A stretch of 50,413 nucleotides of DNA. Origin: Muribaculaceae bacterium (GTDB taxonomy: Bacteria > Bacteroidota > Bacteroidia > Bacteroidales > Muribaculaceae). Where the stretch lies: the NCBI GenBank assembly GCA_017940245.1, contig JAGAYZ010000033.1:1-50413 (forward strand), written 5' to 3'. Positions within the stretch are counted from its first letter, which is position 1. Each line of letters opens with the position of its first letter. Of this stretch, positions 6,970-15,605 are shown piece after piece. Position numbers and translations under genes: made by a program. The notes below the pieces were generated by a model, which was not told where the DNA came from, did no database searches, and saw nothing but the letters and a program-made list of their open reading frames with translations.

Positions 6970-9407
6970 TAAACTCCGAGAATGATGTTGATAATTGCGT
7001 TCACGTCTTCTACATCGATTTTTCCATTGTTATCCATGTCGCAACTTGTGATTTGTGATGCGGTGGGAGTCTGTACCTTGAGGATGAAGTTGATGACCAG
7101 GTTCACGTCTTCTACATCCACTTTTCCGTCGCCGTTGGCATCACCTTTCTTTCCAGTAGAACCGCCGGTCATTTTGTAGCGGGCGGTGCTTCTAGCCCGC
7201 ACCAGTTCTCCTTGATTGTAGTAGTAGAAGATGACGAAGTAAGACTCGCCTGTGATGAGCTCATCGAAAGAGAACGTGAGTTTATCGGTTCCATTTCCTG
7301 CCAGTCGCAATGCCTGAGTTTTGGCCATCACGGCCGAGCCGCTATAACTCGTTCCATTCACCTTGGTCACGCGGCATATTTTGGCCACGATATCCTCATC
7401 GTAGTCCGAGGCCAGGTTGTTTGTAATCAGGTCCTCAACGATGAGTGTGTTGCCGGCCACACTTCTGCCGCTGACTGCATTGGTGGAGTTGGGCACCGTC
7501 AAGGTCATGGTCAGATTTGCCTCGGGCATTTCCTCGATGGTTACCGACTGAGTGGCGATGGGGCTGGTGCCGTCTTCGTTAAAGGTGACCGACAAAGTCT
7601 TGTTGCCGGTGGTGGAGGGCGTATAGTAGAACTTGAGATCTTCGGTTTCACCCGATTGAGACTGGGTGATGGCAACTGTGTTTTTGACTCCATCGACAAA
7701 CAAATAGGCAACATTGTTGACCGAATTTCCCCTGTTGGTGACATTGGCTACAATCTCGAGAGTTTTCCCCACGCGCCGGTTGCCGTTGATTGTGATGTCA
7801 TTCAAAGTATAGTTGGGCTTGATGTCGCTGCTAATTCCGTGTGCAGCTAGTGTGAGCCGATTACCGGCCACCTGCGCAATCACATAGTTGACGTCGCCGC
7901 TCTCACATATCTCCCAACTGTCGCCGCTGGCTAATCGGCTGATGGGCACAATGCGATAGGTGCCATCGGCAAGGCCTGCCCCCAACGAGCATGGGTATGC
8001 ACCTGTGCGACCATATCCATTTGGCAATTCGTTGAACTTGAACGTTGAGCTTGTCTCGTTTGAGATGATGGCCAGGCGCGTGTCGCCCTGATAGAGTCCC
8101 CATCCGGCAACGAAGTTTTGGGTCGCTCCTGTGTGATTAGAAAAACGGCCTTTGATGGAGATGCCGGTAAAGTTGGCTGAGGAATTTGCGCGCGTGTAGC
8201 TGGTAGCTGGCAACTCCAGAGCAGAGAATGTCATTGCGGTGGTGTTGGCGATGGAGCCTTTGGCAGGCTGAATTCCCGCAACGATGGCTTGGCCTAAAAT
8301 ATAACCTTCGTTACCTTGGGCACTCCCTGTGCCTTGCGAATTGGGACGCAGAGCCGAAAGTGCGAAGTAGCCATTGCTGGAACTACCCCAACCCCAGTTG
8401 AAATGAAACAGCCCGTTGTCATATCCGTCGCACACAAACGAGTGTCCGGCTTTATTCATTTTCTCTCCGCGATACACTACAGGACGATGCGCACGGAGTT
8501 CGGAATAGATGAGTTGCTCCCATGCGTCACGGCTGAAATTGTTGCGTGCGTAATATCGGCAAGAGGGTGCATAGTCAAAGTATTGCTGTAGTGCATCGGG
8601 AATGTTGCTGGTAGAAGCAGAGGATGTGCCATCCTTGAAGTCCATATTCAGAGCCTGGTCGCAATATAGCATAAGCGTGGCCACGGCATCGGCCGAAACG
8701 CCTGTAGAAGTGGGCAAGTAGTTGTCCTTCATATTGGCCCAGTCGAAGTTGACTACAGGTAGCTCGGGCATGGAAATGGACTGGCTTTTGGTCAGGTACT
8801 GCGGGATGGCTTTTGTAGGAGCCACAGGCCATTTATAATAGTACATCACCTGCGCCATGGCGGTGGCTACGCACCCCGTAGCGGCCCGTTCGCCATTGGC
8901 TGTGTTGGGCAGCAATGAGTTGTAAGGCTCGTTCTGATCCCAGTTGCATGTGAGCAACGGCGTTATTCTCCCTGCAGGTGCCTGGGCCGTGGCATCAAAA
9001 GAATCATCGTCTGGCTCGAGGCTTTCAATCTCTTGTGCATAGGCATCGAGCCAGAGCTGCATGGCCGGCGGAATTGCGTCGGCGTCGAAGTGACCGCTGT
9101 CGCTATAGGCCAGCACTGGAATGGCGCGGTCGTCACCGCTCACGATGACATATCCATCACCCGTCTGTGATGCATTAAAGACGTAGTAGGCTGCGGCGAC
9201 ACCTGGTGCGCGATGGGATCCACGTTGCTTTGTCACCATGAGATTACTTCCCATGTCGATGTGATGGCCAGAGATGAACGCTTGAGCCACTTGGAGTGCC
9301 TCGCTCTCGCTGAGTGTGCGTGCCTGGACATAAACCGACCCGCACAGGATCATTGCTAATGCTGTTGAGAGACTTTTAATTGCTTGACGAGATGATGGAT
9401 AAGTCAT
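6969..9407 (-). CDS. C10 (streptopain-like) cysteine protease with C-terminal dockerin
   Basis: Secreted cysteine protease of 812 residues. In order: an export signal (to about residue 29, VQA), an inhibitory pro-domain (about 30-140), the C10 catalytic domain (about 145-370), beta-sandwich accessory domains, then a two-lobe dockerin-like module. The catalytic Cys179 sits in ATGCVATAMAQ, His322 in AGHSFVCDGY, followed by NWGWGS. The dockerin lobes are DANGDGKVDVEDVN and DMDNNGKIDVEDVN, each with a complete EF-hand calcium loop. Relatives include streptococcal SpeB and Prevotella interpain. It lies 10 bp downstream of a second C10 gene and overlaps DUF5715 by one base, so the genes look like one operon. 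Confidence 0.93.
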   Translation of the reverse strand: MTYPSSRQAIKSLSTALAMILCGSVYVQARTLSESEALQVAQAFISGHHIDMGSNLMVTKQRGSHRAPGVAAAYYVFNASQTGDGYVIVSGDDRAIPVLAYSDSGHFDADAIPPAMQLWLDAYAQEIESLEPDDDSFDATAQAPAGRITPLLTCNWDQNEPYNSLLPNTANGERAATGCVATAMAQVMYYYKWPVAPTKAIPQYLTKSQSISMPELPVVNFDWANMKDNYLPTSTGVSADAVATLMLYCDQALNMDFKDGTSSASTSNIPDALQQYFDYAPSCRYYARNNFSRDAWEQLIYSELRAHRPVVYRGEKMNKAGHSFVCDGYDNGLFHFNWGWGSSSNGYFALSALRPNSQGTGSAQGNEGYILGQAIVAGIQPAKGSIANTTAMTFSALELPATSYTRANSSANFTGISIKGRFSNHTGATQNFVAGWGLYQGDTRLAIISNETSSTFKFNELPNGYGRTGAYPCSLGAGLADGTYRIVPISRLASGDSWEICESGDVNYVIAQVAGNRLTLAAHGISSDIKPNYTLNDITINGNRRVGKTLEIVANVTNRGNSVNNVAYLFVDGVKNTVAITQSQSGETEDLKFYYTPSTTGNKTLSVTFNEDGTSPIATQSVTIEEMPEANLTMTLTVPNSTNAVSGRSVAGNTLIVEDLITNNLASDYDEDIVAKICRVTKVNGTSYSGSAVMAKTQALRLAGNGTDKLTFSFDELITGESYFVIFYYYNQGELVRARSTARYKMTGGSTGKKGDANGDGKVDVEDVNLVINFILKVQTPTASQITSCDMDNNGKIDVEDVNAIINIILGV

Positions 9408-9417
9408 GAAAAAAAGA

Positions 9418-12186
9418 TTATTTGATTCCTAAAATGATGTTGATAATTTTGTTCACGTCTTCAACATCCAGTTTGTAATTGTAGTCCATGTCGCATCGAG
9501 AGATTTGTGATGCGGTGGGAGTCTGCACCTTGAGGATGAAGTTGATGAGCAGGTTCACGTCTTCCACATCCACCCTTCCGTCGCCGTTAGCATCGCCTTG
9601 AATATAGGTGGAACTGCCGCTCTTCATCGTGTAGGTAGCCGTCTTGGCAATTTGAGTTTTCACGCCGTTCTTGTAATAGGACACGATGCCATAGTAGGCT
9701 TGTCCAGAGGTGAGCCCTGTAACGTTGCCGGTGATGGTGACCGTTTTTCCGGCAGCTACCTGAGTGCTGATGTTGGATGTTTTGTACACTGAACTATAGC
9801 CGCTGCGATAGATGTCGAGAACGAAGCCGCTGGTGTAGGCAGCAGATCCCTTGTTGGTAGCCGAGAAACTGACTCCGAAGGTCGTGCCGTTGATGGTTGA
9901 TCCACTGGCATTTTGCACGCTTACAGAACCGAAAGTCATATCGACCGATGATGCGGCGGGCAGAGAGTAGGTGGAAGTGGTGGTAGCAAGGGTCTTGGTG
10001 CCGTTTTTGTAGTAATAAATCTTGGCATAATAGCTCTTGCCTGTTGCCAGTCCGGTAACGGTGGGGTTGATGGTAGCACTACCGCCTGCATTCACCGTGG
10101 TGCCTATCGTGGTGGTCTTGTAAACCGAAGACACTCCCGATTGATACACGTCCATGACGAAACCGCCCGAGTAGGCCGATGTTCCCTTGTTGGTAATGGT
10201 CTGCTTCACCGAGAATACATTGGTTGTGAGTTGACTGCCCGAAATGTTCTGCACTTGCGGTGTTCCGAAACTCAGATTCACGTTATCGTCGGCAGCCTTG
10301 ATGGTGACCGAGCCGGTGTATAGCGGTGAAGAGCCGTCGGAGTTGAGCGATAGATTGATGGAATAGACGCCGGCCGAGGTGGGCGTGAAGTGAAGTGTGA
10401 CCGTCTCGGCGTTATAGGCGGGAATGTCGAGCATGCCCATGCTGGATTGCACGTTGTTCACAAAGAGGTAAAGCATGTTGTAGTCGTTATATCCACCATT
10501 GGTGATGTGGGCATTGACGGCAACGTTGGAGTTGGGTGTGAGTGTACCGCTATAGGTGACGGTGTTCACGGTATAGGCCGGATTGGCGGCATTGCCCATT
10601 CCGGTGATGGTGAGCGTGAGGCTGTTGATGGTCACTTTATAATAGTTGCGGCTGGCGCCTTCACATTTTTGCCAAGCATCGTTAGAGCCGTGCTTACGGT
10701 AGATGGCGTGCAATTCGTAGGTGCCGTTGCTCAGCCCGCTGCCGAATGATAGCGAGTATTCTTTGCGGCTGATGTAATAGCTCGGCTTGATGTCGGTAGT
10801 ATAACTGTTGAAGACCACTTTCACCAGCTCCCCGTTTTGGTATAATCCCCATCCGAAGTCGGGAGACATCGTGTTGTTGGTCTCGTTGGAGAAAGTTCCG
10901 GTGATGTTGATGTTGGAAAAGTTTCCGCTCGATGAAGAGCGAGTCAGTGTGGAGGCTCCGTAGACGCGTGTGTCGGAAATGCTGAGCTGGTAACTGACCG
11001 TGTTGGTGGTGCTGGGCTTGAAGTTGATGATCATGCCCTGGTTATTGCCGTAACCGTCCGAGCCCACGATGCCACCTGTGCCTTGTTCCTCGGGATTGAG
11101 AATGTTGAGCGCGAAGAAACCGTCGCTGCCGCCTCGCCAGCCCCAATTGATGTGGAACATCCCCTTGCCGTCGAAGCCATCGCAAATAAATGCGTGTCCG
11201 CCCTTGAGTTTCTGTCCGTGGTAATAGACGGGGCGTCCGGCTTTAAGCTCGTTATACACCAGGGTTTCCCACTCGTTGCGGGTGTAGCTCGAGCGGGTGT
11301 AGTGGCGGCATGCGCCATAGCCGAAATAGTTGGCAAAAGCCGATGCGGCCACATAGGAGTTGGCACTGGATGTGGCGTTGCCGTTATTGTCGATTTGAAA
11401 ATCCATTTCCACCGATTGCGCGCAGAAATTCAGTAGCGTGGCCACGGCACTGCTTGTCTCGCTGCTGGAGTAGTAATTCTTCATGCTGCTCCACTGAAAT
11501 GTGACGGGGCTCAAGGCCGGGCGCGAAATACTTCTAGTCTTGGATGTGTAGGCCGGTATGGTCTGTGTGGCCTTAGCAGGCGACTTGAAGAAGTACATCA
11601 CTTGTGCCATGGCGGTGGCCACGCAGCCTGTTACGGCGCGAAGCGAAGAAGTGAGCATGGGCATATTGGCATTGAATGGTGAGCCTTGTGCCCATTGCGA
11701 TTTAATGAGGGGCGAGATAGCCGATCCTGTGATGTACTGCGGTGCGGCAGCATGATAAGGCTTGTTGATGCCCATTTTGTCGAGTTGCTCGATCTGCTCG
11801 GCATATTCATCTAGCCAACTCTGCATGTTTTCGGGAACATCGGTGGGGTCGAAGTAACCGCTGTCGCTGTATCCCAGCACGGGAATGACGCGGTCGTCAC
11901 CGCTCACAATCACATAGCCGTCGCCAGCAGTGCCTGCATTGTAGACATAGTAGGTGGCAGCTGTGGTCAAGCTGGGGGCACGCCTGGCTCCGCGCTGCAC
12001 GGGAGCCAGGTCGCCTTTGACGGCAATGTGTTCTCGGGCAAAAAACGATTGAGCCACTTGGCGGGCCTCACTCTCGCTGAGTGTGCGTGCCTGAGCCATG
12101 TTGAAACATGAGCACATGATGGCCAGCACGATAGCTGTTGCAGTCGTGCCAGTCAGAATATTAGGGATATAGCGGAATCTTTTCAT
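9418..12186 (-). CDS. C10 (streptopain-like) cysteine protease with C-terminal dockerin
   Basis: Paralogue of the next gene in the operon, 922 residues from the start chosen at 12186 (MKRFRYIPNIL), which puts the hydrophobic signal at the N-terminus; an in-frame ATG 42 nt upstream is less likely. A pro-domain, then the catalytic Cys in VTGCVATAMAQ, His in GGHAFICDGF and NWGWRGG. Beyond the protease are beta-sandwich domains, including two tandem repeats of about 110 residues that share FV.D.Y.SG.SSVYKT. The first dockerin lobe (DANGDGRVDVEDVN) is intact. The second (DMDYNYKLDVEDVN) has Tyr at the usual Gly position of the calcium loop and may bind calcium poorly. Presumed role: extracellular protein degradation. 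Confidence 0.92.
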   Translation of the reverse strand: MKRFRYIPNILTGTTATAIVLAIMCSCFNMAQARTLSESEARQVAQSFFAREHIAVKGDLAPVQRGARRAPSLTTAATYYVYNAGTAGDGYVIVSGDDRVIPVLGYSDSGYFDPTDVPENMQSWLDEYAEQIEQLDKMGINKPYHAAAPQYITGSAISPLIKSQWAQGSPFNANMPMLTSSLRAVTGCVATAMAQVMYFFKSPAKATQTIPAYTSKTRSISRPALSPVTFQWSSMKNYYSSSETSSAVATLLNFCAQSVEMDFQIDNNGNATSSANSYVAASAFANYFGYGACRHYTRSSYTRNEWETLVYNELKAGRPVYYHGQKLKGGHAFICDGFDGKGMFHINWGWRGGSDGFFALNILNPEEQGTGGIVGSDGYGNNQGMIINFKPSTTNTVSYQLSISDTRVYGASTLTRSSSSGNFSNINITGTFSNETNNTMSPDFGWGLYQNGELVKVVFNSYTTDIKPSYYISRKEYSLSFGSGLSNGTYELHAIYRKHGSNDAWQKCEGASRNYYKVTINSLTLTITGMGNAANPAYTVNTVTYSGTLTPNSNVAVNAHITNGGYNDYNMLYLFVNNVQSSMGMLDIPAYNAETVTLHFTPTSAGVYSINLSLNSDGSSPLYTGSVTIKAADDNVNLSFGTPQVQNISGSQLTTNVFSVKQTITNKGTSAYSGGFVMDVYQSGVSSVYKTTTIGTTVNAGGSATINPTVTGLATGKSYYAKIYYYKNGTKTLATTTSTYSLPAASSVDMTFGSVSVQNASGSTINGTTFGVSFSATNKGSAAYTSGFVLDIYRSGYSSVYKTSNISTQVAAGKTVTITGNVTGLTSGQAYYGIVSYYKNGVKTQIAKTATYTMKSGSSTYIQGDANGDGRVDVEDVNLLINFILKVQTPTASQISRCDMDYNYKLDVEDVNKIINIILGIK

Positions 12187-12232
12187 TGTAATGGGTCTTT
12201 TAAAAATTTGGTGTATGAAATATTTCAATCAG

Positions 12233-12240
12233 CGAAATTA
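12233..12240 (-). promoter_or_regulatory. possible degenerate -7 box of the C10 protease operon
   Basis: The minus strand reads TAATTTCG here, one base off the TAnnTTTG consensus and about 46 bp upstream of the C10 start. No good -33 TTTG is seen. The same variant box occurs at 44303-44310 upstream of an M6 protease. Confidence 0.35.
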
Positions 12241-12354
12241 CGAAATAATTATGATTTATGAATGAGGAATGATGAATAATTTGACATGGAAATGGCTTGG
12301 CCGGCCTTGATGGTTCAAATAAAACTTTAGATCAAATAATTGCTAGAAAGAAGT

Positions 12355-13518
12355 TTAACCGAACATCCAGTAGTGGTACTCGTCGTAAACATTTACCATG
12401 CGAGTGCCTATTTCTCTCCAGATACTATAGTGTGTACCCTCCATGGAGTTCCATCGCACATATAGTTCCAGTCCTGCATCGGTGTGCATGATGCACATGA
12501 TTTCCGGCCCGTGTTCGCTGAACAGGTCATCCAAATCGCTGGTGTCGAACAGATTGGCATCGCTGAGGTCGCTGCTGAATTCTCCCTCTTCTTTCATGTC
12601 GGTAGCTATTTCGATGGCCGAAGCTACCGTGCCTTCGGCCAGGGTGACAACGGCAAAAATCACCTTTTGCCTGCCAGCCAGCAGCACTAGATAGTAGTCG
12701 CGGTTTCCCACGGGTGTGGGCAGAGTGGCAAGCCATTGCGACTTGGCCACATGGTAATAGCTGCCATAATGATCGACAACGATTTGCTTCAAGCCTTGAT
12801 TCATGGTGCGCAAGGGCTCGGGCGATAGCCAGCGGCTGAACTGCTGCGGCTTGTGTGTGGTGAGGAACTGACGTGTCACCGCCACCGGGACGGCCACGCC
12901 GTCGGTGTAACCGCGAAACATCGTGGCCACAACTTGAGGATTCTTCAGTTTGAACTCTCGGGTGCTTTGCCACAGCGTGTCACCATCGAGCGACGTGAAA
13001 ATGCGGTTGTCGCGCACAAAGCTGATTTCGTTGACGTATGGCTTGAACACCATGTGGGTGTACTGGTTGCCGTGCGGGTAATTCTCCATCTCCCGCCAGC
13101 CGATGAAGACATTTTTCGCCTTTTGCATGCCGCTGATGAAGATGGGCGGCTGCTTGAGGGTGATGTCGTCGGCAGGCAATGCCCAACTGCCGCAGATGTA
13201 CTGGATGGGGGCGGGGCGCTCACTTGAGATTTTCTGAATTTGTTCTGCCTTCAAGTTGATTGGAGCCATGTTGCGTCCTACCGAGAAAGCAAGAAATTTT
13301 CTGCTGATTGCTTTGTCGTCGTTGAAGAGCACCAGGTCGTCGATGCCGTCGTCGTCCAGGTCAATCTTTTGATAATACATGAGGGCTGAGGTGCCGTCGG
13401 GCTCAACCATAAGGTTGTCGAGAGCGTTCCACACGGTGCGGTTTTGCTCATCTTCGGTCATGGCTCAGCAACTCATGGTTGCGGCTGCCAGAGTGAATAA
13501 GGTCAGAATCCTGTTCAT
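12355..13518 (-). pseudogene. lipoprotein gene interrupted by an in-frame TGA after the lipobox cysteine
   Basis: From the ATG at 13518 the frame reads a short lipoprotein signal peptide, MNRILTLFTLAAATMSC, then TGA (plus complement 13465-13467), then continues open for 368 codons from the ATG at 13461 to 12355. The body (MYYQKIDLDDDGIDDLVLF near its start, REIGTRMVNVYDEYHYWMFG at its end) has an FG-GAP-like calcium loop but no family I recognise. Without the signal peptide the product would stay in the cytoplasm, which does not suit such a protein. It is therefore either a very recent pseudogene, a sequencing error or, least likely, read through. No other lesion is seen in the frame. Confidence 0.65.
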
Positions 13519-13629
13519 AGTTAGTTGCGTTAGAAGGATGAAACTTTTCGCAAATTTCGTCAAAAAACTTGGAATATGCAAGAAATGCCATCGGCCGAAA
13601 TTACTCTCACTCGGAAAAGTCCAAATTAA

Positions 13630-13661
13630 TTTGGCTGTTCGCTCGCTTATTCGTAATTTTG
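13630..13661 (+). promoter_or_regulatory. Bacteroidetes promoter for typA
   Basis: TTTG at 13630-13633 and TAATTTTG at 13654-13661, separated by 20 bp, lie just upstream of the typA start at 13683, leaving a very short leader. Confidence 0.75.
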
Positions 13662-13682
13662 CAGCTTGAAAAAAAATGAAGT

Positions 13683-15500
13683 ATGCAGAATATTAGAAAT
13701 GTAGCCATTATAGCCCATGTGGATCATGGCAAAACCACTCTTGTAGATAAAATGCTTGCTGCCGGTAACTTGTTCAGAGACAACCAGCAAGTGGGCACGC
13801 AAATCCTCGACAGTAATGACCTGGAGCGTGAGCGTGGCATCACAATCCTGTCGAAAAACGTGTCAATCAACTATAATGGATACAAAATCAATATTATCGA
13901 CACCCCGGGGCATAGCGACTTTGGCGGCGAAGTGGAGCGCGTGCTGAATATGGCCGACGGCTGCCTGCTGCTGGTAGATGCCTTTGAGGGTCCCATGCCG
14001 CAGACGCGCTTTGTGTTGCAGAAAGCCATAGAGATAGGGCTGAAACCCATTGTGGTTATTAATAAGGTGGATAAACCCAACTGTCGACCCGATGAAGTTC
14101 AAGAACAGGTGTTTGAACTGATGTGCAACCTGGACGCTACCGAAGACCAGCTGGAGTTTCCCACCATCTTCGGCAGCGCGAAAAATGGCTGGATGAGCAT
14201 GGACTGGCGTGAGCCTACCGATAACATTACCGCTGTGCTGGATGCCATTATCGAGCATATACCCGCACCCGAAATGATGGAGGGAGAACCGCAGATGCTC
14301 ATCACATCGCTCGATTATAGCTCTTATGTGGGGCGTATCGCTATCGGCCGTGTGCATCGTGGCGTGATTAAGGACGGTATGGAAGTGGGGCTATGCAAAA
14401 AGGACGGAACTGTGGTCAAGCAGAAGATAAAAGAACTGCGCACCTTCGAAGGCATGGGACAGAAGCATGTTGACCAGGTGGAGTGTGGCGACATTTGCGC
14501 CATCGTGGGTCTGGAAGGATTTGAGATTGGCGACACTGTGACCACGATGGCCGCTCCCGAGCCACTTCCGCGCATTGCCATTGATGAGCCCACGATGTCG
14601 ATGTTATTCACCATCAACGACTCGCCGTTCTTCGGTAAAGACGGCAAATATGTCACCTCGCGTCACATCTGGGATCGCCTGCAGCGTGAGCTGGACAAAA
14701 ACCTGGCATTGCGCGTGGAGCGCACACCCAATGAGGACGCTTGGCTCGTGTATGGCCGCGGCGTGTTGCACCTGAGTGTGCTCATCGAGGAAATGCGTCG
14801 CGAGGGCTACGAGTTGCAGGTGGGCCAGCCACAGGTTATCATCAAGGAAATTGACGGTGTGAAATGTGAGCCCATCGAGGTGCTCACCATCAATGTGCCT
14901 GAAGAATACTCCAGCAAGATGATTGACATGGTCACTCGCCGCAAGGGTGAGATGACATCAATGGAAACGCAGAACGACCGCATCCATCTGGAATTCAAGA
15001 TTCCGTCGCGTGGCATCATCGGCTTGCGCACCAATGTGCTTACCGCCAGTGCGGGCGAGGCCATCATGGCTCACCGCTTCCTGGACTACGAGCCATGGAA
15101 GGGCGAAATCACCCGCCGCATCAACGGGTCACTCATTGCTATGGAAGGTGGAACGGCATTTGCTTATGCCATCGACAAATTGCAAGACCGTGGCAAATTC
15201 TTCATCTTCCCGCAAGAGGAAGTGTATGGCGGCCAGGTCGTGGGTGAGCATGCTAAGGACAAAGACTTGGTCATCAACGTGACGAAGAACAAAAAACTCA
15301 CCAATATGCGTGCCACAGGCAACGATGAGAAGGTGCGCATCATCCCGCCCATCGTGTTCAGTCTGGAAGAGGCTCTGGAATATATCAAGGCCGATGAATA
15401 TGTGGAAATCACTCCCAACCACCTGCGCATGCGCAAAATCATCCTCGACGAGCTGGAGCGCAAGCGCATCGCCAAGGCTTCGGGCCACGACGAAGAGTAA
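13683..15500 (+). CDS. typA: ribosome-associated GTPase TypA/BipA
   Basis: Translational GTPase of the EF-G/LepA superfamily that binds the 70S ribosome and supports 50S assembly and stress adaptation. The 605-residue length is typical. The P-loop AHVDHGKTT begins at residue 11, the switch I segment ERERGITI and G3 motif [14 protein letters not shown] follow, and NKVDKP is the G4 motif. Beta-barrel, EF-G-like and C-terminal domains follow to the expected end. It is transcribed alone between the divergent interrupted lipoprotein gene and a convergent gene. Confidence 0.97.
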   Translation: MQNIRNVAIIAHVDHGKTTLVDKMLAAGNLFRDNQQVGTQILDSNDLERERGITILSKNVSINYNGYKINIIDTPGHSDFGGEVERVLNMADGCLLLVDAFEGPMPQTRFVLQKAIEIGLKPIVVINKVDKPNCRPDEVQEQVFELMCNLDATEDQLEFPTIFGSAKNGWMSMDWREPTDNITAVLDAIIEHIPAPEMMEGEPQMLITSLDYSSYVGRIAIGRVHRGVIKDGMEVGLCKKDGTVVKQKIKELRTFEGMGQKHVDQVECGDICAIVGLEGFEIGDTVTTMAAPEPLPRIAIDEPTMSMLFTINDSPFFGKDGKYVTSRHIWDRLQRELDKNLALRVERTPNEDAWLVYGRGVLHLSVLIEEMRREGYELQVGQPQVIIKEIDGVKCEPIEVLTINVPEEYSSKMIDMVTRRKGEMTSMETQNDRIHLEFKIPSRGIIGLRTNVLTASAGEAIMAHRFLDYEPWKGEITRRINGSLIAMEGGTAFAYAIDKLQDRGKFFIFPQEEVYGGQVVGEHAKDKDLVINVTKNKKLTNMRATGNDEKVRIIPPIVFSLEEALEYIKADEYVEITPNHLRMRKIILDELERKRIAKASGHDEE

Positions 15501-15525
15501 CGACACTGTGTGAAACATTAAAACG

Positions 15526-15562
15526 AGCAGGGGCTGCACCGACGATGAGTGCAGCCCCTGCT
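15526..15562. terminator. intrinsic terminator between convergent genes
   Basis: AGCAGGGGCTGCAC (15526-15539) and GTGCAGCCCCTGCT (15549-15562) form a perfect 14-bp stem with a 9-nt loop. On the minus strand the stem is followed by CGTTTTAATG, so it best serves the minus-strand gene at 15606-18638. It probably also stops typA transcription. Confidence 0.8.
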
Positions 15563-15605
15563 GTGTAGAGGGTGAGGCATCAGCGCCTCACCGATGAGTG
15601 ATACG

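Noticed and set aside
13465-13467. Selenocysteine or alternative genetic code at the TGA
   Set aside because: TGA ends other genes here (for example the CapA-like gene at 29295-29297) and no selenocysteine insertion structure is evident, so ordinary termination is assumed.
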